From contig QCBE01000001.1 in NCBI GenBank assembly GCA_003281715.1, positions 33,711 through 97,710 of the forward strand: a stretch of DNA of 64,000 nt. The letters are read 5' to 3'. Every line of letters starts with the position of its first letter. Position 1 is the first letter of the stretch. Below the pieces are notes generated by a model that did not search any database, had not been told where the DNA came from, and was given only the letters and a program-made list of their open reading frames with translations. The stretch comes from Prochlorococcus sp. AG-347-B23 (GTDB taxonomy: Bacteria > Cyanobacteriota > Cyanobacteriia > PCC-6307 > Cyanobiaceae). Below, in pieces: positions 48,815 through 58,802 of the stretch. A program made the translations under genes and the position numbers.

Positions 48815-49369
48815 ATGAAATTCTTTTTTTCAATCATAACCTCAGTTTTTCTGTTCTTAGGAATTACTCCAATTGCTCTAGCTGCAAATGGGCCTGCTTT
48901 AAACGCAGATAGAGCTAGCACAGAATTTACTGCTTCCGCCCTTACAAAATGCTCTGAAAATCCTAAATTCATTGAGAGAGCAAATTCTGCAACTACTCAA
49001 AAAGATATCGCAAGATTTGAAAGATACGGAAAAGCATCATGTGGAGATGATGGTCTTCCACATTTAATTATTGGACCCCCTCTTGAGCCATGGGGAGCAC
49101 TTTTAAATAGAGGTCATGAAGGAGATTTACTAATCCCAGGTGTATTGTTCATTTACATTGCTGGAATAATAGGTTGGTCAGGAAGAGAGTATCTGATTGA
49201 ATCAAAAAAGACTAAGAATCCAGCAGATCTTGAGATCATTATTGACCTAGACTTAGCCAGAAAATGTCTTGTAAAAGGAGCGCAATGGCCCCTTCTTGCC
49301 AATAAACAAGGTAGAAATGGAGATTTAAGAGAGAAAGACAACAATATTACACTTAATGGTCCTCGCTAA
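48815..49369 (+). CDS. psaF: Photosystem I reaction centre subunit III
   Basis: A 184-residue protein. A signal peptide ends near ALAANGPALN, followed by the lumenal part with FTASALTKCSENPKF and a second cysteine in KASCGDDGLPHL (a disulphide pair), the transmembrane segment LIPGVLFIYIAGIIGW and a longer polar C-terminal tail. It is a plastocyanin or cytochrome c6 docking subunit. The ATG at 48815 gives a clean signal peptide. A TTG three codons earlier at 48806 is an alternative. psaJ follows. Confidence 0.94.
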   Translation: MKFFFSIITSVFLFLGITPIALAANGPALNADRASTEFTASALTKCSENPKFIERANSATTQKDIARFERYGKASCGDDGLPHLIIGPPLEPWGALLNRGHEGDLLIPGVLFIYIAGIIGWSGREYLIESKKTKNPADLEIIIDLDLARKCLVKGAQWPLLANKQGRNGDLREKDNNITLNGPR

Positions 49370-49396
49370 ACATCTTTAAAAACTTTTATAAAACAA

Positions 49397-49531
49397 ATGT
49401 TCAAAATTCTAAACACAAAATTTGTCAGATCTGCCCCAGTGGTAGCAGCGATTTGGCTAAGCCTTACAGCTGGAATAATTATTGAATTTAATAGGTTTTT
49501 CCCTGATCTATTATTCCATCCAATGAGCTGA
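49397..49531 (+). CDS. psaJ: Photosystem I subunit IX
   Basis: A 44-residue protein read from the gap after psaF. It begins [20 protein letters not shown], has one membrane helix ([12 protein letters not shown]) and ends [13 protein letters not shown], which matches PsaJ, whose chlorophyll- and helix-contacting ends are conserved. It stabilises PsaF in photosystem I. It lies 27 bases downstream of psaF. It is followed by the terminator at 49541. Confidence 0.95.
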   Translation: MFKILNTKFVRSAPVVAAIWLSLTAGIIIEFNRFFPDLLFHPMS

Positions 49532-49540
49532 TAAAGAGAA

Positions 49541-49576
49541 AATAATCAAGTTTTTATTAACTTGATTATTTTTTTT
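49541..49576 (+). terminator. Strong intrinsic terminator of psaF-psaJ
   Basis: AATAATCAAGTT (49541-49552) pairs perfectly over 12 bases with AACTTGATTATT (49559-49570) around a 6-base loop, followed by a run of T. It begins 9 bases after the psaJ stop. It overlaps the last coding bases of gmk on the other strand. Confidence 0.9.
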
Positions 49577-50100
49577 GCAGTTTCATCAACATTGTAATTT
49601 GTTAATGCAAAATCAAATTGATTTGATACTGAAATCTCATAATTAGCCCTTAAGAGTCTTTCTTTAATATCCTCTTCTTTTTCTGTACCTCTATTTCTTA
49701 TTCTTCTCTCTAATTCTTCTTTATTAGGAGGAAGTAAAAATATTGACAGTGAATTGGGAAACTTATTTTTTATTTGCCTTGCTCCCTCTACTTCAATTTC
49801 AAGTAGTACACTAAATCCTTTTTTTATTTTCTCATTAACAGAAGACAAAGGAGTTCCATAGTAGTTACCAGCGAATTGAGCCCACTCAAGGAAAAGGTTT
49901 TGTTCAATCATTTCTTTAAATTTTTCTTGTTTTAAAAAATAGTAATTTTCCCCGTCTTTCTCTCCCTCTCTAGGTTCTCTAGTAGTTGCAGATATTGAAA
50001 GCCAAATATTTTTATCTTTACCTAATATTTCTTTAACAACAGTTCCTTTACCTACCCCGCTGGGTCCAGTAAGAATAATAAGTTTTTTTTGATTTTTCAT
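49546..50100 (-). CDS. gmk: Guanylate kinase
   Basis: A 184-residue P-loop kinase. The loop TGPSGVGKGT is at residues 11-20. SATTREPREGEKDG and the IEVEGARQIK stretch are the GMP-binding and lid regions. It converts GMP to GDP. The 3' coding end is inside the psaFJ terminator hairpin, so its last residues (KKIIKLIKT) are encoded in that stem. The start is divergent from the NFACT gene at 50150. Confidence 0.96.
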   Translation of the reverse strand: MKNQKKLIILTGPSGVGKGTVVKEILGKDKNIWLSISATTREPREGEKDGENYYFLKQEKFKEMIEQNLFLEWAQFAGNYYGTPLSSVNEKIKKGFSVLLEIEVEGARQIKNKFPNSLSIFLLPPNKEELERRIRNRGTEKEEDIKERLLRANYEISVSNQFDFALTNYNVDETAKKIIKLIKT

Positions 50101-50149
50101 ATTAAATTTTTTACAGTAAAATAAACATCTTGTGAATTAAAAAGGAATA

Positions 50150-51874
50150 ATGCAAAAAGGTGTTCCACAGATAATGGATATTACATCTATTAGATCAGTC
50201 TTGCATTATTTGACAAAGAACATCTTACCTACAAAGTTTGAGACTGCCCAACAACCAGAGCCTAATACGGTTCAATTATGTTTCAGAGGAGTTGATTCTC
50301 AAACATGGTTAGAAGTTTCATGGAATGGAGACTCTCCAAGAATACTAAAAATAAATAAGCCAGAAAAGATTGGGAGAGAAAGCACACTTTCCAAACAAAT
50401 AAGATACGGGTTAAAGTATATGGCTTTAATTTCGATTGATCAAGATGGTTTTGAGAGAGTTATAAAATTTAGTTTTGCAAAAAAACCTGGAGATGAAATT
50501 AATAAGTATTTAATTTTTGAATTAATGGGAAAACATAGTAATATTTTTTATCTGGATAATAAACATAAAATAATTGCCGTTGGTAAACAAATTAAATCAA
50601 GTCAATCTAGTTTTAGAACAATTTCAACGGGATCAATTTATTCTGGCCCTCCAGTCAATCTCAAAAAACAACCTAGAGAAGATGAGACTTTTCAATCATG
50701 GAAAGACTCAATTTCAATAGTACCTGAGTCTTTGAAATACTGTTTAATAAATACCTATCAAGGAGTAAGCCCTATCCTCACAAAACAATTAGAGGTTGTT
50801 AGCGCAACTGTTAACTCAGAAATAATGGAAAAAAATATTGATTTCATTAGCAACTCAGACTTAAAGGAGATATTTAAAAATTGGAAGATTTGGATAAACA
50901 GGTTTAAAAACAATAACTTTAACTTTTCTATATTCAACAAAGATTTTTACTGCGTTTGGTTTTTTGATAGGGAAATTAATTGCGAAAATAAAATAGATTT
51001 ATGCACAAACTTAGAAAATTATTATGATTATCATCTGAAACAAAAAAAACTTGAATTATTGGAAAAGAAAATTGAAGGGATAATTTTTAAACAGACCAAT
51101 ACTGAGAAAAAGAATTTAAATATTCAATATGATCTTCTTACAAAATCAGAAAAATACGAGTTATATAAAGAAAAAGCTGATATTATATTCTCTTCACATG
51201 AAATTAAAAAACAAGACATTATAAAGGGACAAAAACTATATAAAAAGTCAAAAAAACTAAAGAGATCTAGAGAATTAATAAAAGAAAGATTAAGTATTTA
51301 CAAAACAAATATAGAGAGATTAGACGAATTCACTACGCTTCTAGAAAATTTAAATTCTTTAAATCATGAAAAACTTTCTATGAGAATCAAACTACTAGAA
51401 GAAATTATGGAAGAAATTTGTAACGAGTTTAATATCAATATCAAGAAGCAAAGAGAAGATCAGAAAAGTACATATAAGATAGAGTCTTCACCAATTCAAG
51501 TTGACACTCCCACAGGATTAAAGCTTCAGGTAGGGCGAAATATGAGGCAAAATGATTTAATAAGCTTTAAGTTTTCAAAAAAAGGCGATTTATGGTTTCA
51601 TGCTCAGGAATCACCAGGCAGTCATGTAGTTTTGAAGTCTTCATCTCAAGTAGCATCTGAACAAGATCTTCAAATAGCTGCAGATTTAGCTGCTTTATTT
51701 AGTAAGGCAAAAAGAAACATTAAAGTTCCAATTAATTTAGTAAAGATTAAAGATTTGCAAAAAATCAAAAACGGAGGACCGGGTTGCGTATCCTTTAAAA
51801 ATGGAGAAATTATTTGGGGAAATCCTACAAGAGGAGAAGATTACATTAAAAAAAATCTTAAAACAGTAATTTAG
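50150..51874 (+). CDS. NFACT-domain protein (RqcH/Rqc2-like, formerly FbpA-like)
   Basis: A 574-residue protein with the NFACT-N domain (LIFELMGKHSNIFYL), a long charged coiled-coil centre and a C-terminal NFACT-R domain (LWFHAQESPGSHVVLKS). Bacterial relatives bind stalled 50S-nascent chains and direct alanine tailing. Ribosome rescue is thus the likely role. The start could also be the later ATG at 50174 (MDITSIRSVLHYL), which fits the family better. It is transcribed toward a small membrane gene at 51904. Confidence 0.87.
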   Translation: MQKGVPQIMDITSIRSVLHYLTKNILPTKFETAQQPEPNTVQLCFRGVDSQTWLEVSWNGDSPRILKINKPEKIGRESTLSKQIRYGLKYMALISIDQDGFERVIKFSFAKKPGDEINKYLIFELMGKHSNIFYLDNKHKIIAVGKQIKSSQSSFRTISTGSIYSGPPVNLKKQPREDETFQSWKDSISIVPESLKYCLINTYQGVSPILTKQLEVVSATVNSEIMEKNIDFISNSDLKEIFKNWKIWINRFKNNNFNFSIFNKDFYCVWFFDREINCENKIDLCTNLENYYDYHLKQKKLELLEKKIEGIIFKQTNTEKKNLNIQYDLLTKSEKYELYKEKADIIFSSHEIKKQDIIKGQKLYKKSKKLKRSRELIKERLSIYKTNIERLDEFTTLLENLNSLNHEKLSMRIKLLEEIMEEICNEFNINIKKQREDQKSTYKIESSPIQVDTPTGLKLQVGRNMRQNDLISFKFSKKGDLWFHAQESPGSHVVLKSSSQVASEQDLQIAADLAALFSKAKRNIKVPINLVKIKDLQKIKNGGPGCVSFKNGEIIWGNPTRGEDYIKKNLKTVI

Positions 51875-51903
51875 TTTATAATAAAAAAAATTTTTAAATC
51901 TAA

Positions 51904-52164
51904 ATGTTTGATTTTCTTTTAGGCACTCATGAATTTTTAGGAAATCATAGTTTTCCAGAATTTATTGTTGGATATCTATTTGGTGCTGCATTAATAATTG
52001 GAGCTCCTACTGTTTTCTTACTACTTGCCTTCGTAAGCGCTTTAATGAAAACAAATGGGAAAATGGGTGGATATAGAGAATATGAAACATATGGTGAATC
52101 ATCTTTAAATGATGCCCCTCCTTTCTTATTACCAGATCCAACAAATCCTAAATTAAGCAAATAG
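51904..52164 (+). CDS. Small one-helix membrane protein, cyanobacterial type
   Basis: An 86-residue protein with a short N-terminal lead (GTHEFLGNHSFPEF), one or two hydrophobic stretches (VGYLFGAALIIGAPTVFLLL) and a polar proline-rich end (YETYGESSLNDAPPFLLP). It reads like a conserved photosynthetic small protein, but I cannot assign a subunit name. It lies between the NFACT gene and tatC. Confidence 0.65.
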   Translation: MFDFLLGTHEFLGNHSFPEFIVGYLFGAALIIGAPTVFLLLAFVSALMKTNGKMGGYREYETYGESSLNDAPPFLLPDPTNPKLSK

Positions 52165-52245
52165 TTAAGTTTATCTAAAAATAAATTGGACTTTGACAAT
52201 AGTAGTTTTAAACCTTTTTCTTAAACAATTTATATCAAATAATCA

Positions 52246-53004
52246 ATGAGAGGTACAGGTCAAAGTGAAAAAAAATTATCTGATTCGATGACTTTTAGTG
52301 ATCATTTAGAGGAGCTTCGTCAAAGGATACTAAACTCAATTTACTCAATACTTATTTCAATATTCTTTAGTTTTCTCATCATAAAGCCATTAATATCTTT
52401 TTTAGAAATTCCAGCTGGGGATATTCATTTACTACAACTTGCTCCAGGAGAGTTTTTATTTGTCGCTATTAAAGTTGCAGGTTACAGCGGATTGATTGTT
52501 TCTATGCCTTATATTTTTTATCAAATCATATTATTCATTTCTCCTGGTTTAACAAAACAAGAAAAAAGCCTTATCTTGCCTGCAGTTTTTGGTTCAGGTT
52601 TTCTGTTTTTTTTAGGATTAATTTTTTCATGGTGGATATTAGTCCCTGCGGCAATAAAGTTCTTCATTAGTTTCGGTGCTGATATTGTTGAACCAACTTG
52701 GTCTATAGAGAGATATTTTGATTTTGTTCTCTTATTAATGTCCAGCACTGCTATAGCTTTTCAATTGCCAGTATTACAATTTATTCTTGGTTCTCTTGGA
52801 ATAATCACAACAGAAAAAATGATTTCGAATTGGAAGATAGTTGTAATTTCATCCGCAATATTATCTGCGGTGATTACCCCTTCAACAGACCCATTGACTA
52901 TGTCATTGCTATCTATATCGATTGTTTTTTTATTTTTTGTGGGTACTGGATTAACTTACTTATCAGAAAATCTTAAGTCAAAAACTCTTTCATCTTCTCA
53001 TTAA
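52246..53004 (+). CDS. tatC: Sec-independent (Tat) translocase subunit TatC
   Basis: A 252-residue protein with six predicted helices and the TatC N-terminal block FSDHLEELRQRILNS, followed by GEFLFVAIKVAGYSG and later SAVITPSTDPLTM. It forms the twin-arginine signal receptor in the membrane. Two genes downstream is petC, whose product has a twin-arginine signal. Its 3' end overlaps the convergent DUF3067 gene by 32 bases. Confidence 0.96.
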   Translation: MRGTGQSEKKLSDSMTFSDHLEELRQRILNSIYSILISIFFSFLIIKPLISFLEIPAGDIHLLQLAPGEFLFVAIKVAGYSGLIVSMPYIFYQIILFISPGLTKQEKSLILPAVFGSGFLFFLGLIFSWWILVPAAIKFFISFGADIVEPTWSIERYFDFVLLLMSSTAIAFQLPVLQFILGSLGIITTEKMISNWKIVVISSAILSAVITPSTDPLTMSLLSISIVFLFFVGTGLTYLSENLKSKTLSSSH

Positions 53005-53299
53005 GATTTAATTGCAAGCTGACAGCTCTACCTAATCTTGGCTTAGCATTGACTTTCTTTAGCCATTCCCTCACTTCTTCTGAATAGCCACATCTATTTA
53101 AAATCTCGATTTTATCAGCTATCGATTTTTTATATTCATCTTCACTTAAAGGGAATGATTCCTGTCCAAGAAATCCCCACATCATTTGAAAATACACAAA
53201 TTTTCCTCTTCTAAAGAGTCTAAAATCATATTTTTTTCCCCAGCGATGAATCAAATAATGTATAACTTCATCTACTAGCAATGGATTCATACAAATCAA
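52973..53299 (-). CDS. DUF3067-family protein
   Basis: A 108-residue soluble protein matching a cyanobacterial and plastid family: VDEVIHYLIHRWGKKYDFRLF, YFQMMWGFLGQESFPLSED and a C-terminal GRAVSLQLNL. Function unknown. The later ATG at 53290 (MNPLLVDEV) is a likely true start. It overlaps the tatC end on the opposite strand. Confidence 0.75.
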   Translation of the reverse strand: MICMNPLLVDEVIHYLIHRWGKKYDFRLFRRGKFVYFQMMWGFLGQESFPLSEDEYKKSIADKIEILNRCGYSEEVREWLKKVNAKPRLGRAVSLQLNLNEKMKEFLT

Positions 53300-53413
53300 T
53301 TAATTAAGACTTCCTAAACTTTTACTTTAAATTATTAAAAGTCCTATCTATTTGCAACAGAAATTGAACAATTTGCTCCATAATAACTAATAAATAACAG
53401 AACCAAGTAGCGA

Positions 53414-53950
53414 ATGACTCAATTAAGTTCCAATGATGTCCCTTCTATGGGTCGAAGGCAATTTATGAATCTTCTTACATTTGGTACTGCAACTGGTGTA
53501 GCTTTAGGAGCCCTTTACCCTGTAGCGAATTATTTCATGCCTTTAAGAGCAGGCGGTGGTGGAGGTGGAACTTCTGCTAAAGATGAATTAGGGAATCCAA
53601 TAACTAAAACAGGTTGGTTAGCTACCCATCAAGCAGGAGATAGAAGTCTGGTTCAGGGTCTAAAGGGAGATCCAACTTATTTAATAGTTAATGAGGGTGG
53701 GGAAATAGGAGAATTTGGTTTAAATGCAATTTGTACTCATTTAGGTTGTGTTGTCCCATGGGATAGTGGCGCTAATAAATTCATATGTCCTTGTCATGGC
53801 AGTCAGTACGATACTAACGGGAAGGTAGTAAGAGGGCCTGCGCCTTTATCTTTAGCTCTAGCTCATGTCGATATTGAAGATGATGCTGTACTCGTCAAAC
53901 AATGGTCAGAAACTGACTTTAGAACTAATGAAAATCCATGGTGGGCATAA
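53414..53950 (+). CDS. petC: Cytochrome b6f Rieske iron-sulfur protein
   Basis: A 178-residue protein. Twin arginine RR (14-15) in [11 protein letters not shown] leads into the single membrane helix. A glycine-rich hinge (AGGGGGGT) is followed by the 2Fe-2S domain with CTHLGC (C107, H109, C112) and CPCHGS (C125, H128). It carries electrons from plastoquinol to cytochrome f. petA begins 4 bases later. Confidence 0.98.
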   Translation: MTQLSSNDVPSMGRRQFMNLLTFGTATGVALGALYPVANYFMPLRAGGGGGGTSAKDELGNPITKTGWLATHQAGDRSLVQGLKGDPTYLIVNEGGEIGEFGLNAICTHLGCVVPWDSGANKFICPCHGSQYDTNGKVVRGPAPLSLALAHVDIEDDAVLVKQWSETDFRTNENPWWA

Positions 53951-53954
53951 AAAA

Positions 53955-54908
53955 ATGAAAGGTCTTAAAAATCAAATCATGAAAAAAACAAGTTTATTTA
54001 TCTGTACTCTGCTTTTTATTTCAAGCATTGTATTTTATCCAGAGATCAGTTTTGCTTATCCATTTTGGGCTCAGCAAAACTACGAATCCCCAAGAGAAGC
54101 CACAGGTAAGATAGTCTGTGCAAATTGTCACCTAGCTCAGATGCCTACAATTGCAGAGGTTCCACAATCTGTTGGAGCAGACAGTGTTTTCAAAGCTGTA
54201 GTCAAAATACCCTACAAAAATGATTTAAAAGAGATAGGGGCTGACGGTTCGGAAGTTCCATTACAAGTTGGTGCTGTTGTAATGCTGCCTGATGGCTTTA
54301 AACTTGCTCCACAAGAAAGATGGACCGAAGAAATAAAAGAGGAGACAGAAGGGGTTTATTTCACTAACTACAGTGAAGAGAAAGATAATATCATTGTTGT
54401 CGGACCTTTACCTGGTGATACCAATAAAGAAATTGTTTTTCCTGTACTTTCCCCTGACCCATCCACTAATAAAGAATATCACTATGGGAAATACTCTTTA
54501 CATATTGGAGGCAATAGAGGTAGAGGTCAGGTATATCCAACTGGAGACAAGAGCAATAATGTAGTATTCACTTCTTCCACCGCAGGAACTATAAATTCAA
54601 TAGAAACAATTGAAGATGGTAGCTATCAAGTCAATATAGAAAACGATAATGGTGAAATAACCACTGAAGCAGTGCCTGTCGGTCCTCAACTTATCGTAAA
54701 AGCTCAAGAAAAAATTAATGTAGGTGACCCTCTTACTAATGATCCCAACGTTGGTGGCTTTGGGCAATTAGATGCCGAGGTTGTACTTCAGAGCCCTTAT
54801 AGAATTATTGGATTGATTGCATTCTTCATTGGTGTAGGCTTAACACAAATTCTTTTAGTATTAAAGAAAAAACAGGTAGAAAAAGTGCAAGCAGCAGAGG
54901 GTATCTAA
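53955..54908 (+). CDS. petA: Cytochrome f (apocytochrome)
   Basis: A 317-residue protein. A signal peptide runs to about residue 34 and ends FAYPFWAQ, where Y35 becomes the N-terminal haem ligand. The haem site CANCH is at residues 55-59, and the C-terminal anchor helix is [19 protein letters not shown]. It passes electrons to plastocyanin. An in-frame upstream extension inside petC exists but is not needed, because the ATG at 53955 gives the expected signal. A second ATG at 53979 is an alternative. Confidence 0.97.
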   Translation: MKGLKNQIMKKTSLFICTLLFISSIVFYPEISFAYPFWAQQNYESPREATGKIVCANCHLAQMPTIAEVPQSVGADSVFKAVVKIPYKNDLKEIGADGSEVPLQVGAVVMLPDGFKLAPQERWTEEIKEETEGVYFTNYSEEKDNIIVVGPLPGDTNKEIVFPVLSPDPSTNKEYHYGKYSLHIGGNRGRGQVYPTGDKSNNVVFTSSTAGTINSIETIEDGSYQVNIENDNGEITTEAVPVGPQLIVKAQEKINVGDPLTNDPNVGGFGQLDAEVVLQSPYRIIGLIAFFIGVGLTQILLVLKKKQVEKVQAAEGI

Positions 54909-54918
54909 CTTTCTCTAA

Positions 54919-55815
54919 ATGCTTATACTTCAAGCTTTTATACAATCTCCGGGAGAAACTTTTTTAAATTTAGGATTTATTACTATTAGATGGTATGGAC
55001 TTCTTATTTCTGTTTCAGTTTTAATAGGCCTATTTGTCTCTAAAAAACTAGCAAAGGAAAGAAATATTAACCCAGATTACATTAGTGAAATACTTCCATC
55101 ATTAATAATCTCTTCAATAATTGGAGCTAGAGCTTATTACGTAATTTTTGAGTGGAGGCAATATAGCGGAGAGAACTTTTTTACTTCTTTTGAACTATTC
55201 AATAACTTCATTCAAATACCTTCTTTTCTTGCCGTTTGGGAAGGAGGCATAGCAATCCATGGAGGTCTAATTGGAGGATTAATATCTATTATCTATTTTT
55301 GTAAGTCGAAAAAAATTAATTTAAAAACTTTTATAGATATACTAATACCCTCGATTATTCTTGGACAATCAATAGGAAGGTGGGGAAATTTTTTCAATAA
55401 TGAAGCCTTTGGAGTTCCTACAAATTTGCCTTGGAAATTATTTATACCTATCCAAAATAGGCCTTTGGAATTTCTTAATTATGAATTTTTTCATCCTACA
55501 TTTCTCTATGAGTCATTGTGGAATCTATTAATTTTCATCGTCCTTATTATTACCTTTAATAAACAAAATAAAAAAGATTTTTTCAGGCCTGGCTTTATTA
55601 GCTGTCTTTATTTAATAAGTTATAGCTTTGGAAGATTCTGGATTGAAGGTTTAAGAACTGACCCACTATGCATTGGTGGACTTCCGCCTTTCTGTGATGG
55701 CGGTATTAGAATTGCTCAATTTATAAGTATTTTTCTATTTTCTTCTGGATTAATTGGAATATTTTTTTTAAGATTGAGAACATATAGTGGAAAAAATAGA
55801 AAGAATGGACAATAA
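54919..55815 (+). CDS. lgt: Prolipoprotein diacylglyceryl transferase
   Basis: A 298-residue seven-helix protein with the family blocks [37 protein letters not shown] and [16 protein letters not shown]. It transfers diacylglycerol to the lipobox cysteine of prelipoproteins. It follows petA after 10 bases and overlaps cobM by 11 bases. Confidence 0.96.
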   Translation: MLILQAFIQSPGETFLNLGFITIRWYGLLISVSVLIGLFVSKKLAKERNINPDYISEILPSLIISSIIGARAYYVIFEWRQYSGENFFTSFELFNNFIQIPSFLAVWEGGIAIHGGLIGGLISIIYFCKSKKINLKTFIDILIPSIILGQSIGRWGNFFNNEAFGVPTNLPWKLFIPIQNRPLEFLNYEFFHPTFLYESLWNLLIFIVLIITFNKQNKKDFFRPGFISCLYLISYSFGRFWIEGLRTDPLCIGGLPPFCDGGIRIAQFISIFLFSSGLIGIFFLRLRTYSGKNRKNGQ

Positions 55816-56560
55816 AATATCATTTATTGGTGTTGGTCCAGGCGATCCAGAATTATTAACTTTAAAAGCATTAAAAAAGATAAAAATTGCAGATGTCATT
55901 ATTTGGACTGATTCTCTAATTCCTGAAAAAATTTTAGATTTTTCTAAAGAAGGATCTGAAAAAATAAAAACAAGTTCTCTCAACTTAGAGCAAATCACCT
56001 CAATTATGATAAAAAAATTTCAGGCAGGGAAAACTGTTGTAAGGTTGCATGATGGAGACCCCTGCCTTTTTGGAGCAATTAGAGAGCAAATCGAAATTTT
56101 AAAAAATGAAAAAATTGAAATAGAGGTTGTTCCTGGAGTAAGTGCTTTTCAAGTTGCTGCAGCATATCATGAAGCTGAGTTAACCATCCCTGATGTAACG
56201 CAAACAATAATTTTAACTAGAGCAGGAGGGCGAACAGGGATGCCCGAAAGAGAATCTCTGAAAGATCTTGCAAAACACAATTCCTCTATATGTCTTTATC
56301 TAAGTGCTAGGCATGTGAAAAGGTCTCAAGAAACTCTACTAGAGTTTTACCCACCACAGACTAAAGTGATTGTTGGATTTAGAGTATCTTGGGATGATGG
56401 TTGGACATCATTAATAGAATTAAAAGATATGGAAAAATTTTCTATTGAGAAAAAACTAATTAGAACAACCATTTACATAATTAGCCCGGCAATTAGTAAT
56501 TCTCAAAAAAGATCTAATCTTTATCATCCATCTTATAGGCATCTCTTTAGGAATAAATAA
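55805..56560 (+). CDS. cobM: Precorrin-4 C11-methyltransferase
   Basis: A 251-residue tetrapyrrole methylase opening [18 protein letters not shown], with [17 protein letters not shown] and a [13 protein letters not shown] segment. It methylates C-11 of the corrin ring. The ATG at 55805 is better than the in-frame GTG 18 bases earlier because it places the SAM motif at the usual distance from the start. It overlaps the lgt stop by 11 bases. Confidence 0.93.
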   Translation: MDNKISFIGVGPGDPELLTLKALKKIKIADVIIWTDSLIPEKILDFSKEGSEKIKTSSLNLEQITSIMIKKFQAGKTVVRLHDGDPCLFGAIREQIEILKNEKIEIEVVPGVSAFQVAAAYHEAELTIPDVTQTIILTRAGGRTGMPERESLKDLAKHNSSICLYLSARHVKRSQETLLEFYPPQTKVIVGFRVSWDDGWTSLIELKDMEKFSIEKKLIRTTIYIISPAISNSQKRSNLYHPSYRHLFRNK

Positions 56561-56606
56561 TCTTAAAGTTGATAGAAAAATATTAATTACTATAATTAGT
56601 AAAAAT

Positions 56607-57110
56607 TTGTTAGCTTTGAAAGAAATAAAATCTAACCCAGAAGACAATACCAAAAGAGAACAATCTTCTTTAAAAAGAATTGGAAATTTTATTAAAGAGG
56701 CAAGGTTAAGTAGAGAGCAATCTGTTGAAGAATTGGCTTCTGATTTAAAAATTGGAGCTCATCAACTTAAAGCCATTGAAGAGGGTAATGAAGAAGAACT
56801 ACCTGAAAAAGTATTTGTCAAAGCAATGGTTCGTAGAATTTCACAGAAGCTGAAACTTGATACAGAATTTATAATGAATGAATTCAAGACAGAAAGACAA
56901 GAGATAAAAATTGACGAAATAGTTGAAGAAGTTGCTAAAAAAACTAATAAAACTAGACAATCTAAGGATCTAAGTCCAGTAGGGTTTTTGATATTTATTT
57001 TAATTTCAGGCCTTCTCGGACTAATCGCCTCGTCCTTAATTTTCAATTTATTTTCAAACTCTCCTCAGAATCAAACCCCAAAACAAGAACTTATTAAAAA
57101 AACTAAATAA
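56607..57110 (+). CDS. RodZ-like HTH and transmembrane protein
   Basis: A 167-residue protein with an N-terminal helix-turn-helix (GNFIKEARLSREQSVEELA and LKIGAHQLKAIEEGNEEEL), a charged linker and one membrane helix (PVGFLIFILISGLLGLIASS). RodZ joins the MreB cytoskeleton to the membrane in this layout, although the C-terminal domain of classical RodZ is absent. The start is TTG at 56607 or 56616. Its end overlaps the convergent ppx gene by 8 bases. Confidence 0.75.
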   Translation: MLALKEIKSNPEDNTKREQSSLKRIGNFIKEARLSREQSVEELASDLKIGAHQLKAIEEGNEEELPEKVFVKAMVRRISQKLKLDTEFIMNEFKTERQEIKIDEIVEEVAKKTNKTRQSKDLSPVGFLIFILISGLLGLIASSLIFNLFSNSPQNQTPKQELIKKTK

Positions 57111-58698
57111 CTTTTAAATCCAAATTCTTTAGTTCTTTTATTACATTACAGCATAATCCTAAGTTCCATTTTTCAAGAAGTAGATCATGGTTTCTATTAA
57201 AAGGTAAAAGTTTAAATGTAAGAATATTTCCCTGCAATTTTATTTGAACTGAGGAGATCACCTTGTCAGGTCTTTGATCAAGAGATGCTGCTAGTCTCAA
57301 AATCAATGACATTTCAAGAACTAATGTTTTATCTTCTTTGGATATTAAATTTTGCCAAGACTCATGTCTTTTCTTGGGTAGAGTCTTTCTGTGGTATCTA
57401 GCAATTGAAGCAATAATATTTGTTTCTGCTTCAGAATATCCCAACAACTCACAATTTTTTATTAAGTACCAAGAGTGTTTGTGATAAGAACCAACATTCA
57501 CGTATTTCCCACAATTATAAAGATTAGAAGCTGCCCAAAGAAGTTCTTTGGCTTTAGGATCATTACCGCTGTAAAAGATATTTTTAGTCTGATCGTAGAT
57601 TTGAAAGGCAATATCGATAACTTTCTCAGCTCTTGTACTATCTACACCAAACTTTCTGGCCTGATGAATTATGGTTGTTTTTCTAATATTGCTTTGAATA
57701 TTTAACTCGTTTTTTATTATCCCTTTACGGAGCATCCAATCAACAACTAAACCCTCTCTAAGCGCCCGCTCACTTATAGTTAATTCATTAAAGTTCAACA
57801 TCTCCATTGCGGTGTTTAATATCAATGCTCCTGGAACAATTATTTCTGCTCTTCTCTCACTTAATATGGGTATTTTCTTGATTTCCGAAACTGGCAATTT
57901 AGTTAGTTTTCCCAACACATTTTGTAAATTTTCCCTTTTAAATTTATAACCATGCAACTTTTGTTTAGATTCTCCCAAATCATCTGCAATCAAATTTCCT
58001 AATGATGTTGCAGTGCCACTGGTTGCAATCATAGATAAAGTCTTATCTCCTTTTGATCTATTCTTGATTTTTCGAACAGATGGTTCTAAAGAGCCTTTAA
58101 TAAAAGTTGTTAGAAAACTCGATCTTTCTGAATTTATAGACTCTTTATTTAAAAAATCATTTTTAAGTCTTACCGCACCAATTCTCGAACTGGTAAGAGC
58201 TATAGCATCTTTTTTATCAGCAAGAATTAATTCTGTAGATCCTCCTCCAATATCTATAATTACAAAAGACTGATCTTCAAAAGCCATCCCAGAAAGAACA
58301 CCAAGGTAAATTAATCTGGCCTCCTCAGAACCACTTATCATTTCTATTTGAATATCAGTTTCATCAAGAACTCTTCTAATAAAATCTTGACCGTTTGGAG
58401 CTTCCCTAACTGCACTTGTTGCTGCTGTTACTATTTGTTTTACTCCATTACTTTTACAATATTCCTTAAATCTCTTCAGAGTAACTAAGGCTCTTTGGAT
58501 TGATTCTTCAGTAAGATTACCCTCCTCATCTCTTTCTCCAAGACGAGTGGTTGATTTATCAGTGAATTTTATTGAAAATGATTTTAATTCAATATTAATT
58601 TCTGCTACCAAGAGATGTGTAGAGTTGGTTCCAATATCTATAGAAGCTACTAAAATTTGCTTTTCTTGAAAATATCTTAAATCTTGTTTTTTTATCAT
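57103..58698 (-). CDS. ppx: Exopolyphosphatase / guanosine pentaphosphatase
   Basis: A 531-residue actin-fold phosphatase: ASIDIGTNSTHLLVAE at the start, SGSEEARLIYLGV and VIIDIGGGSTELIL for phosphate and nucleotide binding, and a C-terminal HD-type domain (RYHRKTLPKKRHESW). It removes phosphate from polyphosphate chains or pppGpp. Single-copy Ppx/GppA is usual in small cyanobacterial genomes. Confidence 0.94.
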   Translation of the reverse strand: MIKKQDLRYFQEKQILVASIDIGTNSTHLLVAEINIELKSFSIKFTDKSTTRLGERDEEGNLTEESIQRALVTLKRFKEYCKSNGVKQIVTAATSAVREAPNGQDFIRRVLDETDIQIEMISGSEEARLIYLGVLSGMAFEDQSFVIIDIGGGSTELILADKKDAIALTSSRIGAVRLKNDFLNKESINSERSSFLTTFIKGSLEPSVRKIKNRSKGDKTLSMIATSGTATSLGNLIADDLGESKQKLHGYKFKRENLQNVLGKLTKLPVSEIKKIPILSERRAEIIVPGALILNTAMEMLNFNELTISERALREGLVVDWMLRKGIIKNELNIQSNIRKTTIIHQARKFGVDSTRAEKVIDIAFQIYDQTKNIFYSGNDPKAKELLWAASNLYNCGKYVNVGSYHKHSWYLIKNCELLGYSEAETNIIASIARYHRKTLPKKRHESWQNLISKEDKTLVLEMSLILRLAASLDQRPDKVISSVQIKLQGNILTFKLLPFNRNHDLLLEKWNLGLCCNVIKELKNLDLKVI

Positions 58699-58802
58699 TT
58701 CTTTTTAAAAGATGCAGATATCTTTAATCCATTAATAAATATACCCAAGATTGATTATTAAATAATAGAAATCATTTAATCCTAGTAAGATTATTTAAAG
58801 TT

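Noticed and set aside
53865..53954. Upstream in-frame extension of petA into petC
   Set aside because: The ATG at 53955 gives a normal signal peptide and mature cytochrome f, so the extension is only an open frame overlapping petC.
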